From positions 52,362,503 through 52,426,502 of the forward strand of contig CM032117.1 of NCBI GenBank assembly GCA_018894105.1: a stretch of DNA of 64,000 nucleotides. The letters are read 5' to 3'. The notes beneath the pieces were generated by a model that was not told the DNA's origin, made no database searches, and saw nothing but the letters and a program-made list of their open reading frames with translations. A program made the translations under genes and the position numbers. This document shows, piece by piece, positions 59,157-64,000 of this stretch. Positions within the stretch are counted from its first letter, which is position 1; each line of letters opens with the position of its first letter. The DNA is from Jacaranda mimosifolia. Lineage: Eukaryota; Streptophyta; Magnoliopsida; Lamiales; Bignoniaceae.

Positions 59157-60084
59157 CCTTTCAGACACTTAGTTAAGGGGATTTGGATTTGTTATTTTGG
59201 ACATTAGCAGTATCACGAGAATTCGGGATTCGGAGAAGGACAAAGTGAAGATCAGATTCATCTAAGAATAGAGTTTCTTCTTATCCCTTTAATTTCTTTT
59301 TAATTCTGGATTTGAAATGATGTTTTGTTTTATTCATGTTTTGTTTGACAATTCAATCATGAACTAATTCGTTATTCTAGGATTATGATAGATTCTTTTG
59401 AATAAATTGATGCATGATTTTCTTCCATGAAATTAGTAGCACTCAAGGTTATTTCTTCCATTATGTGCTTTTTCTATTTGATTGTCTGATCAACAGTCAA
59501 GTGCATCTTTAACCCCTAGAGGAGTCTTGGAAAAGAAAATTTAGTGATTGATTGACAATAGAAGACCTTATGATTAATTGTTCAAACTGATAAATTAATT
59601 AATTTGTGAGTAGGATATGAATATACATACTTACCCTAGGGAGTTAGTTGAATGGTACAACCTTATCCATAATTTAGTTAATTCACATAGGAATATAGTG
59701 AATTGAATAAATTAGGGATTGGATTGTGGGTAATTCTGAAGAACCCCGTAATTGCATAATACTCAAGATTAATAACTTGTTATTAATTTTTTAGGTAGAA
59801 ATTATGTAATCAACTTATTCGGTTGATGAAATCATAATTCTAGGCTTCTATATCCTGATAGAAATCTTAATCAATATACTTTTTCTTATTTTCATTAGTT
59901 TAGTTTTAATTCCTATATAATTGATTTTGTTTGAATAAAACAAGTGTGTGATAAATTAGTAATTAGTAGCAAATAATTTAGTTCTTCGTGGGATCAACAC
60001 TCATCTCATCACTTTATTACTTGTTGCGACACGTGGACTTGCGTAATTGTTTACATAATTTATTTTGCTCAACCACCAAGTTTT

Positions 60085-60102
60085 TGGCACCGTTGCCAGG
60101 GA
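60085..60102 (+). promoter_or_regulatory. Primer binding site (tRNA-Asp type), mutated
   Basis: TGGCACCGTTGCCAGGGA differs by two bases from the TGGCGCCGTTGCCGGGGA commonly found after the LTR of Athila/Tat elements. Confidence 0.75.
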
Positions 60103-60215
60103 ACTAAAATTATTTTTTTTTATGCTAATATTAATTTTAAGCGCCAAGTTTTATTTCAAACTTTATTTATTTATTTGTTTTTTGTTTATTTTGAGCAAAG
60201 GAGGATATTGCAGAA

Positions 60216-61383
60216 ATGGCAGAAGAAGATAGATATCTGGGGGATTATGTTATCCTACAAATTCAAGGCTTTCTGACAGGAATCGCTAGTCCATCTGTTC
60301 AGGCTAATAATTTTGAGATCAACCCTACTATCATTCGGATGATACAAAGTTCAATTCAGTTTAGGGGTTCTCCAACAGAAGATCCGAATGCTCATTTAGC
60401 TAACTTTTTTTAGATTTGTGACACCTTCAAATATAATGGAGTTTCTGATGATGCAATCCAGTTGAGGTTATTTCCATTTTCACTAAAGGACAAAGCAAAG
60501 AGTTGATTGTCAACCTTACCATCAAGGTCTATTACCACTTAGGAGGATTTAGCGCAGAGATGCTTGGCCAAGTTTTTCTCACCATCACGCATAGTCAAGT
60601 TAAAGATTGAGATTACTTCTTTTGTCCAATTTGATCAGGAAACATTTTATAAGGCATGGGAAAGATATAAAGAGATGCTTAAAAAATGCTCTCACCATGG
60701 ATTGAGAAAATGGCTTCAAGTGCAGACTTTCTACAATGGATTATCCACACAAACAAGAGGAATAGTTGATGCTGCTGCGGGAGGTACACTTATGAGGAAA
60801 AAGATTAGGGAAATATCTGAGTTATTTGAAAAGATGGCGTTATCAATGGCCAACTGAGAGATTAACTCAACCAAAGAAAGCTGTAGAAATTTATGAGGTA
60901 AATGTTACTACATCTTTAACTATATAGTTGGAAGCTTTAACAAAGAAGATGGACACGCTTGCAAGTATTATAACTCAATCAGTACAGCAAGTTCAAGCAG
61001 TAAAGAGCTAATTTATCACTTGCGATATTTGTAGGGATGTGCATTCAAGTTATCACTGTCAGCATACTTTGGAATCAGTGCAGTTTGTTGGGAACTTCAA
61101 TGGGAATCAAAATAATCCATACTCAAATACTTATAATCCTAGATGGAGACAACATCCTAACTTTTCATGGAGCAACAACCAAGGACAAACAGCAGCTCCT
61201 AAGCCACTAACTCAAGAAAAGAAGCCATCATTAGAAGAGATGTTTATGCAATTCATGACAAAAACTGAGACAGCAATTCAGAGTCAATCAACTTCAATTA
61301 GAACATTAGAAACACAAATGTGTCAACTAGCCACTACATTGAGTATCAGACAACAAGGAACTTGCCAAGTGATACTGAGATAA
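60216..61383 (+). pseudogene. Athila/Tat-like gag, broken
   Basis: It starts MAEEDRYLGDY. The gag core follows: NFEINPTIIRMIQSSIQFRG, then EDPNAHLANFF-stop-ICDTFK, DDAIQLRLFPFSLKDKAKS, FVQFDQETFYKAWERYKEML, WLQVQTFYNGLSTQTRGIVD and AAAGG. A zinc-finger-like CDICRDVHSSYHC follows near 61,022, then the ESVQFVGNFNGNQNNPYSNT region of this lineage. Stops occur near 60,411, 60,504, 60,540, 60,927 and 61,008, with a frame change near 60,855. Confidence 0.85.
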
Positions 61384-61699
61384 ATCCTAAACGAGAAACA
61401 AAGGAACATTTCAATGCTGTTTTTTTTTTTTTTTTTAGGAATGGTACAGAGTTGCAAGAATTTTAGAAGGTCCATCCATCTTCAGAGGAATTAGAAGAAT
61501 CACCAGTTGAGAAGGGAAAGGATGAGAAGCAAAAAACTGAAGAAGTTAATCCTATTAGACCACCTCCTCCCTTTCCTCAGAAGCTTAAGAAGTAAAAGTT
61601 AGACAAGCAATTTCAACAATTTTTGGAGGTTTTCAAGAAACTCCATATGAATATTTCATTGCTAAAGCCTTAGAACAAATACCTAGTTATGTAAAATTC

Positions 61700-62177
61700 A
61701 TGAGAGCAATTTTATCTAAAAATTTTCTAGAAAGGCACTTTGCAATTTGGGAGCAAGCATAAATTTAATATCATATTCTATTTACCAACGACTTGGATTG
61801 GGAGCGATCAAGCCAACTAGTGTAAATTTGCAACTTGCGGATAGAACATTCAAGTATCCTAAGGGAATAATTGAAGATGTATTGGTAAAAGTTGATAAAT
61901 TTATTTTCCCTATAGATTTTATTATGTTGGACATAGAGGAGGATATAAAGTGTCAATCATCCTTGGGAGACCATTCTTGGCCACAAGTAAGACTATCATA
62001 GACGTGCAAAAAGATGAATTAACTATAAGGGTCCAAGATGAAAAGGTGACTTTTAATGTGTTAAAGCATTTTATTTTTCTAAGGACGTTGACAAGTGTTT
62101 TGCAATTAGTGTGGCAAATAAAAAAGCCAAGTTATATAAAGGAGAGGCTAAATATAGGAGTGATCAAAAAAATTTGA
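61700..62177 (+). pseudogene. Athila/Tat-like aspartic protease, active-site Asp lost
   Basis: It reads NLGASINLISYSIYQRLGLG, then LADRTFKYPKGIIEDVLVKV, FPIDFIMLDIEED, and after a frameshift ILGRPFLATSKTIIDV. The active-site motif of the family is DLGASINL. Here the Asp codon is Asn. The frame changes near 61,955. Confidence 0.82.
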
Positions 62178-62179
62178 AA

Positions 62180-62370
62180 GACCAATTAAAGCCAGGTGAA
62201 CACATACCATTCTACAAGTCCCGTTTTAAGTGGTTATCAGGAAAGCTAAAATCATGATGGTTGGGGCTATTTCGCATAATTAAAATCTTTCCACATGGAA
62301 TTATGGAGTTTGAAGAAATTGATTCAAGAAGGCGGTTTAAGGTGAATAGGAAAAGAATCAAACACTACTA
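62180..62370 (+). pseudogene. Integrase C-terminal remnant
   Basis: LKPGEHIPFYKSRFKWLSGK, then LKS, a stop, WLGLFRIIKIFPHGIMEFEE, and RRRFKVNRKRIKHY match the C-terminal end of Athila/Tat integrase. It follows the protease with no RT between, marking a large internal deletion. Confidence 0.78.
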
Positions 62371-62569
62371 GGAAAGTAATTTGATCATCAACAATCCACA
62401 ATTACCACCTTAACCAACATCAAGTATAGATTGAAAGTCAAGGTGAAGACTATAAATCAAGTGCTTATTGGGAGGCAAGCCAAGTTTTTAATTGCTTTTT
62501 CATTTTTTAGTATTTTTTCTTGTTTATTATTATTGTTATTTCTTTTGGTATTTTTACAGTTAAAAGGGA

Positions 62570-62600
62570 GAGAGAGAGAGGAGGAGGAGGAGGAGGAGGC
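62570..62600. repeat. (GA)n/(GGA)n purine repeat
   Basis: GAGAGAGAGAGAG followed by about seven GGA units on the plus strand, in the non-coding 3' part of the Athila/Tat-like element, before a GC-rich patch at 62,605-62,720. Confidence 0.9.
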
Positions 62601-62717
62601 GTGAACAATGCCTGGTGCGCGGGGTGTACAAGACTCACGTCCCAATGCACGGCGTGAAAATTCACACCTGGTTACAGTGGCGTGTGCGCTTACTTGCGCC
62701 TCGGCGCACCATCAATT

Positions 62718-62731
62718 AAAAAAGGGGGGGA
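62718..62731 (+). promoter_or_regulatory. Candidate polypurine tract
   Basis: AAAAAAGGGGGGG, the form a plus-strand primer takes before a 3' LTR. I found no copy of the presumed 5' LTR after it, so the assignment is weak. Confidence 0.3.
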
Positions 62732-64000
62732 TTGATTTAAAAAGGAGAAAGAAACAAAATCAAGGCAACGTGCACCCCAACAAGCCCCACCTACCAAACC
62801 CCACCCCGCCCCTTCCCCCGCCACCTATTTCTCTCTCTTTCTCTCCCAAGTTCTTTTTCTTTTCGTTTTCTTTCTTTTCTTTTTCTCTATGTTTTTTATT
62901 CATTTTCTTTTTTTAAACAAACACATCTACACCACCATTTTCATTACTCTCTTTTTGGAATATTTTAGATATATTAGCATTTTAGATTCATTTAAATTCC
63001 TAGGGTGTTTTTTTCATTTATAAAGGCCTATTTTATTGATTTGAGATATTGGAATTAGTTAGATTATTTGTTGAATAATTTAAATTTAGTGGCTGTTTAT
63101 TTGTGATTATTCAACAAATAATTGATTGATTATTGAGGTGAAGCAGTAGATATTTGGATGCCAACTAAATTAAATTTTTGGATATTGATTTATTGATGGA
63201 AATTTCTTGATTTTCTTTAGGTATTATTGAGAGTAATTTTACTTAAAGTTAATTCCCATCACCACCATATCTTTGCATTGTTGTTGCAATTCCACCCCCA
63301 GAGGTCAAGAAGGATGATGACACCATCATGGACTAGGGTGTATTTTCTTTCTTTTATTTTTCTTTATTTTTATTTTTATTTTTGTCATTTTTCACATTAG
63401 TATCTCTTATTTTCTTTTCTTTTCTTTTTTGTTATTTTGGTTATGATTAGGGTTTAGTAATTGAGTCGATGTCTTGCATGTACAGAAATAAATCTTCTTG
63501 AATCAATGAAGATATTACTCCTTTAATTTTGTGTTTTGTGGAAAATTATAAATGGGTGATGATGGAATTGTGCACTTTGAGTAGAAGCAATGCTTGGATG
63601 ACATCTCCTATTTTTGACCACTCACTTTCTCACGTTTAGTTATTGGTTTGATTTAGAGGACATTTATGCACAAGCAATATAGGTAATACTTTAAACTCTA
63701 GAATTTGTTTAATTCCCTATAGACGCAAAATCCTAGAAAACACTCAAATAAGGGAAATGACTTGGGTCATTTTTGACCCGTTCGAGCCTTTCAAACCTAC
63801 CAAATAATACTATATCCCTAGGGTCCCCTGTTGAGCCTATTTTTAAAGTATCCTTTTTATTTGGCAACCAACTAAATAGCTAACCTAAACACATGATCCC
63901 ACCAATTAAATCCCACAACTACTTGTTAGATCTACGTGAAGCTCTTATGAATATGGGAACAAACAATATAATGCCCATGAATTAAAAAACAAAACAAAAC

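Larger units (their letters stand above)
59000..64000 (+). mobile_element. Athila/Tat-like Ty3 retrotransposon, internally deleted, 3' end outside the window
   Basis: The 5' LTR ends shortly before a tRNA-Asp-type primer site at 60,085. A TATAAATAGG promoter lies inside it at 59,147. Gag (60,216-61,383) and protease (61,700-62,177) follow. The sequence then jumps directly to the end of integrase (62,180-62,370) and the CTTATTGGGAGGCAAGCCAA block (62,462-62,481) that follows pol in this lineage. RT, RNase H and most of integrase are missing. The LTR start is not fixed, and no matching 3' LTR was seen up to 64,000. Confidence 0.72.

Noticed and set aside
62718..64000. 3' LTR of the Athila/Tat-like element
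   Set aside because: A purine tract is present, but no stretch after it matches the presumed 5' LTR at 59-60 kb, so the LTR probably lies beyond the window.

Overview
This is nuclear DNA from a flowering plant, most likely a eudicot. It is strongly AT-rich, has introns with GT-AG borders, and carries plant-specific families: an RCI2/PMP3 membrane protein, an F-box protein like Arabidopsis SKIP1, Mutator-like elements (MULEs) that carry a Ulp1-type C48 peptidase, Tekay and Athila/Tat Ty3 retrotransposons, and plastid DNA copied into the nucleus. I cannot name the species. Most of the window is transposons. Only four protein genes look intact, and all four needed their exons joined by hand.

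Layout. 1-5.5 kb: a decayed MULE relic (terminal motif near 1117, 370-440 base tandem repeats, a broken C48 fragment). 5.5-8.7 kb, minus strand: a U1-type zinc-finger gene that has lost its 3' end and carries indels in the finger. 9.9-10.9 kb: an intact two-exon RCI2-like gene. 13.15-24.98 kb: a large MULE with a broken transposase on the plus strand and a broken C48 peptidase gene on the minus strand, converging. Its introns and spacers are filled with minisatellite-like arrays that share a TAC-centred core. 26.5-29.3 kb: an intact SKIP1-like F-box gene.

31.4-44 kb: a direct tandem duplication of about 6 kb. Each copy keeps one intact two-exon gene for a short secreted protein (116 and 113 aa) of a family I do not recognise. 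The copies differ by insertions: a hAT-like MITE and another TIR-like element in the first, and a 1.5 kb element with long inverted ends in the second.

43,990-56,586: a complete Tekay-type retrotransposon on the minus strand (2.7 kb LTRs, AGAAA target duplication, initiator-Met primer site, degenerate gag-pol and chromodomain) sitting inside the second duplication copy. Its leader holds an extra coiled-coil/acidic reading frame and plastid DNA: two pieces of 23S rRNA in opposite orientation and a decayed trnE. 59-64 kb: an Athila/Tat-like element on the plus strand with gag and protease, but RT, RNase H and most of integrase deleted. Its 3' end lies beyond the window.

The order of events can be partly read. 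The peptide-gene segment duplicated first. The MITEs that are present in only one copy came later. The Tekay element entered the second copy, whose sequence resumes on the far side of the insertion. The most unusual signals are the TAC-core arrays occupying the non-coding parts of two related MULEs, the inverted plastid rRNA pieces inside a retrotransposon leader, and the pair of preserved short secreted proteins in a transposon-rich stretch.
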